Shown here: positions 15,352-22,572 of the stretch, piece by piece
Layout of the letters: every line of letters begins with the position of its first letter
Numbering within the stretch: the first letter of the stretch is position 1
From: an uncultured Oscillospiraceae bacterium
GTDB lineage: Bacteria > Bacillota > Clostridia > Oscillospirales > Oscillospiraceae
Direction: 5' to 3'
Length of the DNA: 25,294 bases
Assembly (NCBI GenBank): GCA_934565775.1
Contig: CAKTIN010000022.1
Location: forward strand, 1 to 25,294
Translations under genes and position numbers: made by a program
Notes under the pieces: model-generated
Databases searched by the model: none
What the model was told of the DNA's origin: nothing
The model's input: only the letters and a program-made list of their open reading frames with translations

Positions 15352-17421
15352 GTCGGAGTATACGGGATAGGGCCAGTAAGATTTTTCCGTCAGGGTTTCC
15401 AGCAGGTCTGCTTCCTTCCGGGCGGCGTCCATATCCGCAAGGATCACATCGTGATAGTACTGGGCGGCGTCCAGGTTCCCCTGGGGCGCGGCGTTCAGAT
15501 CGGCACAGAGCTTCTCACAGCAGTCGTACAGCCGGTCCGTGGCCTCCGACATCTTGGCGGCCAGGGCCCGCTCCGCCTTGCAGGAGACGCCCACAGCCTC
15601 CTTGGCGGCCGCGCTCTGGCAGAGCTTTGCGGCATAGGCAGAGGCGGCGGGGAGAATCTGCTTGCGAATCATGTCCGCGCAGGTCTTGGCCTCGATGCCC
15701 AGAACCTTGCTATAGGATTCCAGATGGATCTCGTACCGGGCGCGGAATTCGGCTTCGGTGAAGATGCCGTGCTTGGTCACAAGGTCGATATTCTCCTGGC
15801 TCACATAGGCGGGCAGGCAGTCGGCGGTGCTGGGCAGATTGTGCAGACCCCGGCGCTTGGCCTCTACGGGCCATTCCTTGCTGTAGCCGTTGCCGTTGAA
15901 AATGATTCTCTGATGCTCAGTGAAGGCCTTGCAGACCAGCTTTTGCAGCTCCGCCTCAAAGTCCTCCGCCTTTTCCAGCGCGTCGGCAAACCGCCCCAGC
16001 TCTTCTGCCATAATGGTGTTCAGAGCAATATTGGGACCGGCAATAGACTGGGAGGAGCCCAGGCTGCGGAACTCAAACTTGTTGCCGGTGAAGGCCAGGG
16101 GAGAGGTGCGGTTCCGGTCCGTGGTATCCTTGGGAATGGAGGGCAGCACATCCACGCCGATGCGCAGGAGGCTCTTCTCGGGATCTTTGTAGTTTGTGCC
16201 GTTGATGATGGACTCCACCACGGCGCTGAGTTCATCTCCCAGGAACACGGATAGGATGGCCGGGGGCGCTTCGTTGGCGCCCAGGCGGTGATCGTTGCCC
16301 GCATAGGCCACGGTGCACCGGAGGAAATCCTGATACTCATCCACGCCCTGGATAAAGGCGGCCAGGAACACCAGGAACTGGGCGTTCTGCCGGGGGGTCT
16401 TGCCGGGCTTGAAAAGATTCTTCCCTGTATCCGTGCCCAGCGACCAGTTATCATGCTTGCCGGAGCCGTTCACACCGGCAAAGGGCTTTTCATGAAGCAG
16501 GCACACCAGATCGTGCCGGGAGGCGCACTTCTTCATGATCTCCATGACCAGCTGGTTGGCGTCGCAGGCACTGTTCACGTCGGTGTAAATGGGGGCCATT
16601 TCGTGCTGGGCCGGGGCGACCTCGTTGTGCTTGGTCTTGGAGAGAATGCCCAGCCGCCACAGCTGCTCGTCCAGATCCTTCATATAGGCGGCGACGCGGT
16701 TGCGGATTGTGCCGAAATAGTGATCCTCCAGCTCCTGTCCCTTGGGGGCGGGAGCGCCGAAGAGGGTCCGGCCGGTGAGCCGCAGGTCCTCCCGCTTGGC
16801 ATACAGGTCCTTGGGAATCAGGAAATACTCCTGCTCGGGGCCCACGGAGCAAATGACCCGGTTGGTTTCCGTATCGCCGAACAGGCGCAGGATCCGAAGA
16901 GCCTCCCGGGAGACCTCGTCAATGGAGCGAAGCAGGGGCGTTTTCTTGTCCAGGGCCTCGCCGGTGTAGGAGAAGAAGCAGGTGGGGATAAACAGGCTGC
17001 CGTCCTTCACAAAGGCGAAAGCGGTGGGGTCCCAGGCGGTGTAGCCCCGGGCCTCAAAGGTGGCGCGCAGGCCGCCGGAGGGGAAGGAGGAGGCGTCCGG
17101 CTCGCCCCGGACCAACTCCTTGCCGGAGAACTCCATGAGCACCTTGCCGTCTCCGGCAGGCGCAATAAAGGAATCGTGCTTTTCGGCGGTAATGCCGGTC
17201 ATCGGCTGGAACCAGTGGGTATAATGGGTGGCTCCCCGCTCGATGGCCCAATTCTTCATGGCCTCGGCGATCTCGTTCGCTACGGGAAGGTCCAGGTGGG
17301 TCCCGGTGCGGATGCAGTTTTTCCAGGCGCAGTAGGTTTCAGGCGCCAGTCGCTGCTTCATAGTAGCCTCATTAAAAACGTCGCAGCCGAACAGTTCCGG
17401 CAGGTTGATAGGATCGCCCAT
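15337..17421 (-). CDS. glnN: Glutamine synthetase type III
   Basis: A 694-residue enzyme making glutamine from glutamate, ammonia and ATP. Its length and motifs are those of the GSIII class rather than the 450-residue GSI. Visible motifs are FPSGGLRATFEARGYTAWDP, GPEQEYFLIP, NEVAPAQHEMAPIY and GVNGSGKHDNWSLGT. No frameshift or truncation is seen. The start at 17421 is preferred: GAAAGGA (17437-17431) is 9 nt upstream of it but only 3 nt from the in-frame ATG at 17427, and it overlaps the ATG at 17439. A promoter lies at 17602-17630, leaving a roughly 175-nt leader with strong hairpins, which suggests control by attenuation or RNA binding. Ends just upstream of the pyrG gene, whose promoter overlaps its stop region. 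Confidence 0.96.
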   Translation of the reverse strand: MGDPINLPELFGCDVFNEATMKQRLAPETYCAWKNCIRTGTHLDLPVANEIAEAMKNWAIERGATHYTHWFQPMTGITAEKHDSFIAPAGDGKVLMEFSGKELVRGEPDASSFPSGGLRATFEARGYTAWDPTAFAFVKDGSLFIPTCFFSYTGEALDKKTPLLRSIDEVSREALRILRLFGDTETNRVICSVGPEQEYFLIPKDLYAKREDLRLTGRTLFGAPAPKGQELEDHYFGTIRNRVAAYMKDLDEQLWRLGILSKTKHNEVAPAQHEMAPIYTDVNSACDANQLVMEIMKKCASRHDLVCLLHEKPFAGVNGSGKHDNWSLGTDTGKNLFKPGKTPRQNAQFLVFLAAFIQGVDEYQDFLRCTVAYAGNDHRLGANEAPPAILSVFLGDELSAVVESIINGTNYKDPEKSLLRIGVDVLPSIPKDTTDRNRTSPLAFTGNKFEFRSLGSSQSIAGPNIALNTIMAEELGRFADALEKAEDFEAELQKLVCKAFTEHQRIIFNGNGYSKEWPVEAKRRGLHNLPSTADCLPAYVSQENIDLVTKHGIFTEAEFRARYEIHLESYSKVLGIEAKTCADMIRKQILPAASAYAAKLCQSAAAKEAVGVSCKAERALAAKMSEATDRLYDCCEKLCADLNAAPQGNLDAAQYYHDVILADMDAARKEADLLETLTEKSYWPYPVYSDLLFY

Positions 17422-17456
17422 GGTCATACTTCCTTTCATAATAATAAAAATTTTGC

Positions 17457-17576
17457 GGCGCTCGCGCCAGATTGCCCTACATCAAAAAGGACACCATCGG
17501 ATGCTCCAGCGGCTACTACCCCCTCGGAGTAGTAAGCCGGCATCCTTTGGTGCCCTTTCTGCTGCACAGACAGCAG
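17457..17576 (-). promoter_or_regulatory. Structured 5' leader of glnN with possible attenuator
   Basis: On the minus strand the leader first forms CTGCTG/CAGCAG with a 6-nt loop (17576-17559). Immediately next comes a long imperfect hairpin (17558-17486). Its arms pair as AAAGG/CCTTT, GGTG/CACC, GGATGC/GCATCC and a CGGCT-ACTAC arm with one bulge. Five Ts follow (17488-17484), as in an intrinsic terminator. A third small hairpin (GGCGCTCGCGCC, 17457-17468) lies before the ribosome site. Nothing here matches a riboswitch I can recognise. The loops do not show the A-1/G-4 hexaloop expected of ANTAR targets. Confidence 0.55.
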
Positions 17577-17601
17577 CGAATGCCGTCAATAACTGTTTAC
17601 C

Positions 17602-17630
17602 ATGATAAAGCATTGAGGTCTAAAATGCAA
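17602..17630 (-). promoter_or_regulatory. Probable glnN promoter
   Basis: On the minus strand TTGCAT (17630-17625), an exact 17-nt spacer and TATCAT (17607-17602) would start transcription near 17595. That places both leader hairpins inside the transcript. Confidence 0.6.
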
Positions 17631-17703
17631 GGTGGGAATTTAGCTAAAATTGCCCCGGCGCCGGATGAATTTTTTCACGTTGCTTACAAGGACCGGGGAG
17701 GGA

Positions 17704-17732
17704 TTGCATTTTTCGCTGCCATAGAATATAAT
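17704..17732 (+). promoter_or_regulatory. Promoter of the aminotransferase gene
   Basis: TTGCAT (17704-17709), a 17-nt spacer and TATAAT (17727-17732) lie upstream of AGGAGG (17755-17760) and the ATG at 17770. The stretch 17635-17703 between this and the divergent glnN promoter shows no gene. Confidence 0.8.
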
Positions 17733-17769
17733 AATAGAGAAAGAATTGCCAAACAGGAGGGAAAACGCC

Positions 17770-19038
17770 ATGACTTATGAGAAAATGTCCAGACCGGCGC
17801 TGGAACAGGCGCTAAAGCAGGAGCAGGCCCGATACGAGAGGTTCTGCGGCCTGGGGCTGAAGCTGAACATGGCCAGAGGAAAGCCCTGCCGGGAGCAGCT
17901 CGCCTTAAGCAACGAGCTTCTCCGGATTCTGAGCACTCCCAAGGACTGCTTTGACGGCGGGGTGGACGCGCGGAATTACGGGGAGCTTGCAGGACTGGAC
18001 TGCGCAAGGGCCTACTGGGCGGACCTCCTGGGCTGCAAAAAGCAGGAGGTTTTTGTAGGCGGCAGCGCCAGCCTCAGCCTGATGTACGATACCATCGCCA
18101 AGGCTTATACCCACGGCCTCCTGCTGAGCCCCCGGCCCTGGTGCCGGGAGGAAAAGGTAAAATTTCTCTGCCCCACGCCGGGCTATGACCGGCACTTTGC
18201 CATTACCCAGTCCTTTGGTGCGGAGCTCATCACTGTGCCCATGCTGCCCACCGGGCCGGATATGGACCGGGTGGAGGCGCTGGTACGGGACCCCGCCGTA
18301 AAGGGTATGTGGTGCGTGCCGAAATATTCCAACCCGACCGGCTGCATCTATTCCGATGAGACCATCACCCGCATCGCTGCGCTCCGGCCGGCGGCGCCGG
18401 ACTTTGCGCTGATGTGGGATAACGCCTACTGCGTCCATGAGTTTGACGGGCCCTTCCGCCCCTTCCCGGATATACTCTCCCTCTGCCGGGAGGCGGGGAA
18501 TCCCCACATGGTGTATGAATTTGCCTCCACCTCCAAGCTCACCATGCCCGGGGCCGGAATGGCGGCCTTTGCCTGCTCGGAGGAGAACCTGCGCTACCTT
18601 CTGAAGCTGATCGGGGTGCAGATCATTTCCTATGACAAGGTCAATCAGCTCCGGCAGGTGCGCTTCCTAAAGGATAAGGCCCATACGCTGGAGATCGCCC
18701 GGGCCCATGGCGCCATTCTGGCGCCGAAATTCCGGTTGATCCAGGAGAAGCTGGAAACTCTGGCCCCTCTGGGCATTGCCCGCTGGACCCAGCCTGTGGG
18801 CGGCTATTTTATCAGCCTGGACGTCCTGCCCGGGACGGCGACCCGGGTCTGGACCCTGTGCAGCCAGGCCGGGGTGCAGCTGACAAAGGCCGGCTCCGCC
18901 TATCCCTATGGCGTCGATCCGAAGGATGAGAACATTCGCCTCGCCCCCAGCCTCCCGCCTCTGGAGGAGCTGGCGCAGGCTGCGGATGTGCTGTGCTGCG
19001 CGGTCCGGCTGGCAGCCCTGGAAAAGCTTCTGGGATAA
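17770..19038 (+). CDS. Aspartate aminotransferase-like PLP enzyme (subgroup Ib, Asp_aminotransf type)
   Basis: A 422-residue fold-type I aminotransferase. It has the N-terminal KLNMARGKP segment and the NYGELAGLDCARAYWADLLG block typical of the Asp_aminotransf family. It also has NPTG (188-191), the PLP-binding Asp217 in MWDNAYC, and the Schiff-base Lys256 in FASTSKLTMPG. It probably transfers amino groups between aspartate (or a similar acid) and 2-oxoglutarate; exact substrate cannot be read from sequence. AGGAGG is 9 nt before the ATG at 17770; an in-frame ATG at 17746 lies upstream of the ribosome site. It is monocistronic, with its own promoter and terminator, divergent from glnN. This neighbourhood is consistent with nitrogen metabolism. 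Confidence 0.88.
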   Translation: MTYEKMSRPALEQALKQEQARYERFCGLGLKLNMARGKPCREQLALSNELLRILSTPKDCFDGGVDARNYGELAGLDCARAYWADLLGCKKQEVFVGGSASLSLMYDTIAKAYTHGLLLSPRPWCREEKVKFLCPTPGYDRHFAITQSFGAELITVPMLPTGPDMDRVEALVRDPAVKGMWCVPKYSNPTGCIYSDETITRIAALRPAAPDFALMWDNAYCVHEFDGPFRPFPDILSLCREAGNPHMVYEFASTSKLTMPGAGMAAFACSEENLRYLLKLIGVQIISYDKVNQLRQVRFLKDKAHTLEIARAHGAILAPKFRLIQEKLETLAPLGIARWTQPVGGYFISLDVLPGTATRVWTLCSQAGVQLTKAGSAYPYGVDPKDENIRLAPSLPPLEELAQAADVLCCAVRLAALEKLLG

Positions 19039-19040
19039 GG

Positions 19041-19083
19041 AAATCCCCGTCCTGCGGCGAATGCTGCGGGACGGGGATTTTTT
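19041..19083 (+). terminator. Intrinsic terminator of the aminotransferase gene
   Basis: AAATCCCCGTCC pairs with GGACGGGGATTT around a partly paired loop, followed by a run of six Ts (19078-19083). It overlaps the stop of the convergent wecB by a base and may also slow wecB read-through. Confidence 0.88.
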
Positions 19084-20231
19084 CAAACGCGAAAGTCGGC
19101 CGGTCGGTCCGGCGTCAGGCCAAAGTGCCAGGCAATGGCCTGGACAATCCTGGGGCAGGCGTTCCCGTCCCCATAGGGGTTTACCGCATGGGCCATGGCT
19201 CCATAGGCGGCAGGGTCTGTCAGAAGCTGCTCCGCCATGGAAACAATGGCGTCCTTGTCCACTCCGGCCAGCTTCACCGTCCCGGCGGCGACCGCCTCGG
19301 GGCGCTCCGTTTCCCGGCGCAGGACCAGGACCGGCTTGCCCATGGCGGGGGCCTCCTCCTGCAAGCCGCCGGAGTCGGTCAGGATCAGGTAGGACCGGGC
19401 CATAAGATTGTGCATTTCCTCCACATTGACCGGGGGAATCAGATGCACCCGCTCCAGCCCGCCCAGATTCCGCCGGGCGCACTCCTGTACTACGGGGCTC
19501 AGATGAACGGGGTAAACCACCTCCACCTCCGGGTGCGCGGCGACCAGAGCCCGGACGGCCTGCATAATGGCCTCCATGGGCGCGCCGTAATTTTCCCGGC
19601 GGTGGCAGGTGAGGGTAATGACCTTCTTGTTCTTAAAGTCCAGCCGGTTCAGCGTCTCCGTCTGGAAGCGGTAATCCGGGCGGACTGTGGTTTTCATGGC
19701 GTCGATCACGGTGTTTCCGGTGAGGAAAATTTCCCCCCGGATGGCCTCCCTCCGAAGGTTCTCTCCGTTGGCGGCGGTGGGGGCAAAGTGCAGCTCCGCA
19801 ATATCGCTGACCAGGGTGCGGTTCATCTCCTCCGGGAAGGGGGAGTATTTGTCATAGGTGCGCAGCCCGGCCTCCACATGGCCCACAGGGATCTTGTGAT
19901 AGAAGGCGGCCAGGGCCCCGGCAAAGGTGGTGGAGGTATCTCCGTGGACCAGAACCAGGTCCGGCTCCGCCGTCCGGAGGACCTCCTCCATGCCCAGAAG
20001 GGTCCGGGTGGTAATGGAGGAGAGGGTCTGCTGCTGCTGCATGATATTGAGATCAAAATCCGCCTTCAGCTGGAAAATCTCCATCACGCTGTCCAGCATC
20101 TGACGGTGCTGGCCCGTGAGGCAGCAGAGGCTTTCAAACCGGCCGTCCGCCTCCAGGGCGCGGACCAGCGGCGCCATTTTTATGGCCTCCGGCCGGGTTC
20201 CGAACACGGACATGACTTTAATTTTCTTCAT
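19083..20231 (-). CDS. wecB: UDP-N-acetylglucosamine 2-epimerase (non-hydrolysing)
   Basis: A 382-residue enzyme interconverting UDP-GlcNAc and UDP-ManNAc. It supplies ManNAc for teichoic or other wall polysaccharide linkage units. Family motifs are clear: FGTRPEAIKMAPL (10-22), HGDTSTTFAG (96-105), GHVEAGLRT (117-125), TCHRRENYG, and DSGGLQEEAP with GKPVLVLR near the end. The start at 20231 (MKKIK) is favoured because AGGAGG lies 6 nt upstream; the ATG at 20237 directly abuts it. The gene overlaps the end of tagO by 14 nt, indicating translational coupling, and matches the tagO-mnaA pairing of Firmicutes. It is last in a unit with trpS and tagO. Confidence 0.95.
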   Translation of the reverse strand: MKKIKVMSVFGTRPEAIKMAPLVRALEADGRFESLCCLTGQHRQMLDSVMEIFQLKADFDLNIMQQQQTLSSITTRTLLGMEEVLRTAEPDLVLVHGDTSTTFAGALAAFYHKIPVGHVEAGLRTYDKYSPFPEEMNRTLVSDIAELHFAPTAANGENLRREAIRGEIFLTGNTVIDAMKTTVRPDYRFQTETLNRLDFKNKKVITLTCHRRENYGAPMEAIMQAVRALVAAHPEVEVVYPVHLSPVVQECARRNLGGLERVHLIPPVNVEEMHNLMARSYLILTDSGGLQEEAPAMGKPVLVLRRETERPEAVAAGTVKLAGVDKDAIVSMAEQLLTDPAAYGAMAHAVNPYGDGNACPRIVQAIAWHFGLTPDRPADFRV

Positions 20232-21321
20232 GGTCATCCTCCTGACCGTGCTCCGCCCGATGGGAGGGGGAGAAAATGATCTTCAGCCCCACGGCGCCGA
20301 CCACAAATACGGAGCCGATGAGCATGAGAGCCTTGCCCTCGCCGGAGCTGGTGAGCAGCACGGCGGACAGGCCCAACAGGGCGGTGAGCATATAGGTGAT
20401 GGTCACGGCCTGCTTCTGAGAGAAGCCCATATCAATGAGCCGGTGGTGGATATGCCCCCGGTCGGCCTTCATGGGGTTCTGCCCCTTGGCCAGGCGGCGG
20501 ATAATGGCAAAGCAGATGTCAAAGATCGGGATTCCCAGGATGAGGAAGGGCACCGCGAAGGAAATGACTGCATAGAGCTTGAACATTCCCTTGATGGACA
20601 TGGTTGCCAGGACGAAGCCCAGGAAGGTAGAGCCCGTATCGCCCATAAAGATCTTGGCGGGATTGAAATTGTAGGGCAAAAAGCCCAGGCACGCGCCCAG
20701 AAGCGCCGCCATAATGACCGCCACATCCCCCTCGGAGACCAGCAGGGCAATCACCAGCAGAGAGGCGGAGGAGATGGCGGAAACCCCCACGGCCAGGCCG
20801 TCCAGGCCGTCGATAAAGTTGACCGCATTGGTAATGGCAACAATCCAGATGATGGTCACAGGAATGGACCAGAAGCTCCCCAGGTCCAGATACTGGGTCT
20901 CGCTGAAGGGGTTGGGATTGGTCAGATACCGAATGACGCAGCCGTTTGCCACCACGATGGAGGCGGCCAGAATCTGGACTAAAAACTTAAACAGGGCCCG
21001 GAGGGTAAGAATATCGTCCAGTACCCCTAGGATTACAATGATTGCCGCTCCGGCGAAAATCGACCACATCTGCCGGTCCATCTCCGCAAAGAGCACCACG
21101 CTGAGCAGAAAGGCCAGGGCAATGGCAAGGCCGCCCATCCGGGGGATGGGGTGGTCGTGCATTCTGCGGCTATCCTTGGGAATATCCATGGCGCCGACGT
21201 GAATGGCCAGGCGCTTTACCAGCGGGGTAATGCCGAAGGCCAGGGCGGCGGCGACAAAAAGAGCCAGGAGAAGACGCCAGGTAAAGCTGACGCCGCCCAG
21301 AAAGGGAAGTGCATGTATCAT
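20218..21321 (-). CDS. tagO: Undecaprenyl-phosphate GlcNAc-1-phosphate transferase (TagO/WecA family)
   Basis: A 367-residue polytopic membrane enzyme that transfers GlcNAc-1-phosphate (or a similar sugar) to undecaprenyl phosphate. This is the first step of wall teichoic acid and related polymers. It has about ten hydrophobic segments. Family motifs include Asp102-Asp103 in GVLDDI, NAVNFIDGLDG (165-175), NFNPAKIFMGDTGS (218-231) and ADRGHIHHRL (286-295). The HIHHRL loop is typical of WecA/TagO rather than MraY. It begins 14 nt after trpS, with GAGGT just past the trpS stop, and overlaps wecB at its end. It could equally be called wecA. The C-terminus (about 350-367) is His/Glu rich and soluble. 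Confidence 0.93.
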   Translation of the reverse strand: MIHALPFLGGVSFTWRLLLALFVAAALAFGITPLVKRLAIHVGAMDIPKDSRRMHDHPIPRMGGLAIALAFLLSVVLFAEMDRQMWSIFAGAAIIVILGVLDDILTLRALFKFLVQILAASIVVANGCVIRYLTNPNPFSETQYLDLGSFWSIPVTIIWIVAITNAVNFIDGLDGLAVGVSAISSASLLVIALLVSEGDVAVIMAALLGACLGFLPYNFNPAKIFMGDTGSTFLGFVLATMSIKGMFKLYAVISFAVPFLILGIPIFDICFAIIRRLAKGQNPMKADRGHIHHRLIDMGFSQKQAVTITYMLTALLGLSAVLLTSSGEGKALMLIGSVFVVGAVGLKIIFSPSHRAEHGQEDDHEEN

Positions 21322-21335
21322 ATTGGAACCTCAGC

Positions 21336-22346
21336 TCATTTGGCGGCAAAGCCGACCTTCTTATAGACCTTGCGCAGGGTCTTTTCCGCCACATAGCCGG
21401 CGCGCTCCGCACCCTGGCGGCAGACCTCCTGCAAATAGGCTTTATCCGCCAGAAGCTCCCGGGTGCGCTCCTGAATGGGCTTGAGCATGGAAACCACGGC
21501 CTCACCCACGGCGGGCTTGAACACGCCGTAGCCCTGGCCGTCAAATTCTCGCTCAATTTCCTCATAGGACTTGCCGGTGCAGGCGGCATAAATGGTCATC
21601 AGATTGGAAACGCCGGGCTTCTTTTCCTTATCGTAGCGCACGCAGGTCTCCGAGTCGGTAATGGCCCGCTTGAACTGCCGCATGATCTGGTCCGGGGAAT
21701 CCATAAGCAGAACCCGGCCGGTGTCCTCGTTTTCGGACTTGGACATTTTGGCGGTGGGATTGGTCAGGCTCATGATCCGGGCCCCTACCTTGGGCACATA
21801 GGGCTCCGGCAGCTTGAACACGTCCCCATAGATCCCGTTAAAGCGCCGGGCAATGGTATGGCACAGCTCCACGTGCTGCTTCTGATCCTCGCCCACGGGC
21901 ACATAATCCGGCTGATACAGCAGAATGTCCGCTGCCATCAGACTGGGATAGGTGAACAGGCCGCCGTTGATATTGTCCGCATTTTTGGCGCTCTTGTCCT
22001 TAAACTGGGTCATTCGGGACAGCTCGCCGAACATGGAATAGCAGTCCAGCACCCAGCCCAGCTCCGCGTGCTGATGCACATGGCTCTGGATAAACAGGGT
22101 ATTTTTCTCCGGGTCCAGGCCGCAGGCGATGTACTGCGCCAGCTGCTCCATGGTCCGCCGCCGGAGATCCGCAGGATTCTGCCGGACGGTGATGGCGTGA
22201 AGATCCGCCATAAAATAGTAGCATTCAAATTGATCGGCCCGATCCTTCCAGTTTTTGATCGCGCCCAAATAGGAGCCCAGAGTCAGATCGCCGCTGGGCT
22301 TGATTCCGGATAACATTCTTTTCTTGGAAGCCACTGCTTCATCCAT
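21336..22346 (-). CDS. trpS: Tryptophanyl-tRNA synthetase
   Basis: A 336-residue class I synthetase that charges tRNA-Trp. The HIGH-equivalent PSGDLTLGSYLGA (17-29) and the KMSKS loop AKMSKSEN (199-206) are intact. The start at 22346 (MDEAVASKK) is set by AGAGGTG 7 nt upstream; a longer frame from 22376 lacks a ribosome site. It leads an operon with tagO and wecB, an unusual mix of translation and wall synthesis. The leader is only about 50 nt if the promoter at 22406-22434 is right, so no T-box is possible there. Its translation start region is very like that of the divergent gltX. Confidence 0.96.
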   Translation of the reverse strand: MDEAVASKKRMLSGIKPSGDLTLGSYLGAIKNWKDRADQFECYYFMADLHAITVRQNPADLRRRTMEQLAQYIACGLDPEKNTLFIQSHVHQHAELGWVLDCYSMFGELSRMTQFKDKSAKNADNINGGLFTYPSLMAADILLYQPDYVPVGEDQKQHVELCHTIARRFNGIYGDVFKLPEPYVPKVGARIMSLTNPTAKMSKSENEDTGRVLLMDSPDQIMRQFKRAITDSETCVRYDKEKKPGVSNLMTIYAACTGKSYEEIEREFDGQGYGVFKPAVGEAVVSMLKPIQERTRELLADKAYLQEVCRQGAERAGYVAEKTLRKVYKKVGFAAK

Positions 22347-22405
22347 AATGACACACCTCTTTATTTGTATGGCCATAGGGCCAAAAGCTGCAATATAACT
22401 AATTT

Positions 22406-22434
22406 ATACTATCATATTCTGCGGAAATTCGCAA
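22406..22434 (-). promoter_or_regulatory. Candidate trpS-tagO-wecB promoter
   Basis: On the minus strand TTGCGA (22434-22429), a 17-nt spacer and TAGTAT (22411-22406). The -10 is weak. About 70 nt separate it from the divergent gltX promoter; that stretch (22435-22505) shows no gene. Confidence 0.45.
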
Positions 22435-22505
22435 GCATAAAATGTTCCGCTTTCTGAAACCGGAACCGGCGCGGGGAAAACCATGGGGGAAACTGTGGGA
22501 AATAG

Positions 22506-22535
22506 TTGACAACCCCGCGGAAACAAGAGTATAAT
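22506..22535 (+). promoter_or_regulatory. gltX promoter
   Basis: TTGACA (22506-22511) and TATAAT (22530-22535) are perfect consensus with an 18-nt spacer. Transcription would start about 30 nt before the gltX ATG. Confidence 0.85.
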
Positions 22536-22572
22536 GAGCAGGAAATTAGGAAGCTACGAGAGGTGTATCACA

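Noticed and set aside
13710..15761. A 683-codon plus-strand frame opposite pyrG and glnN
   Set aside because: Shadow frame; pyrG and glnN motifs on the other strand are complete.
17457..17576. ANTAR antiterminator target in the glnN leader
   Set aside because: The hexaloop of the first hairpin has G at position 4 but not A at position 1, and the second hairpin has no hexaloop.
17472..17780. A plus-strand 102-codon frame upstream of the aminotransferase
   Set aside because: It overlaps the glnN leader hairpins and the aminotransferase promoter, and has no credible ribosome site or domain.
22347..22572. T-box or amino-acid attenuator for trpS or gltX
   Set aside because: Predicted leaders are only about 30-50 nt, with no T-box core or terminator hairpin.
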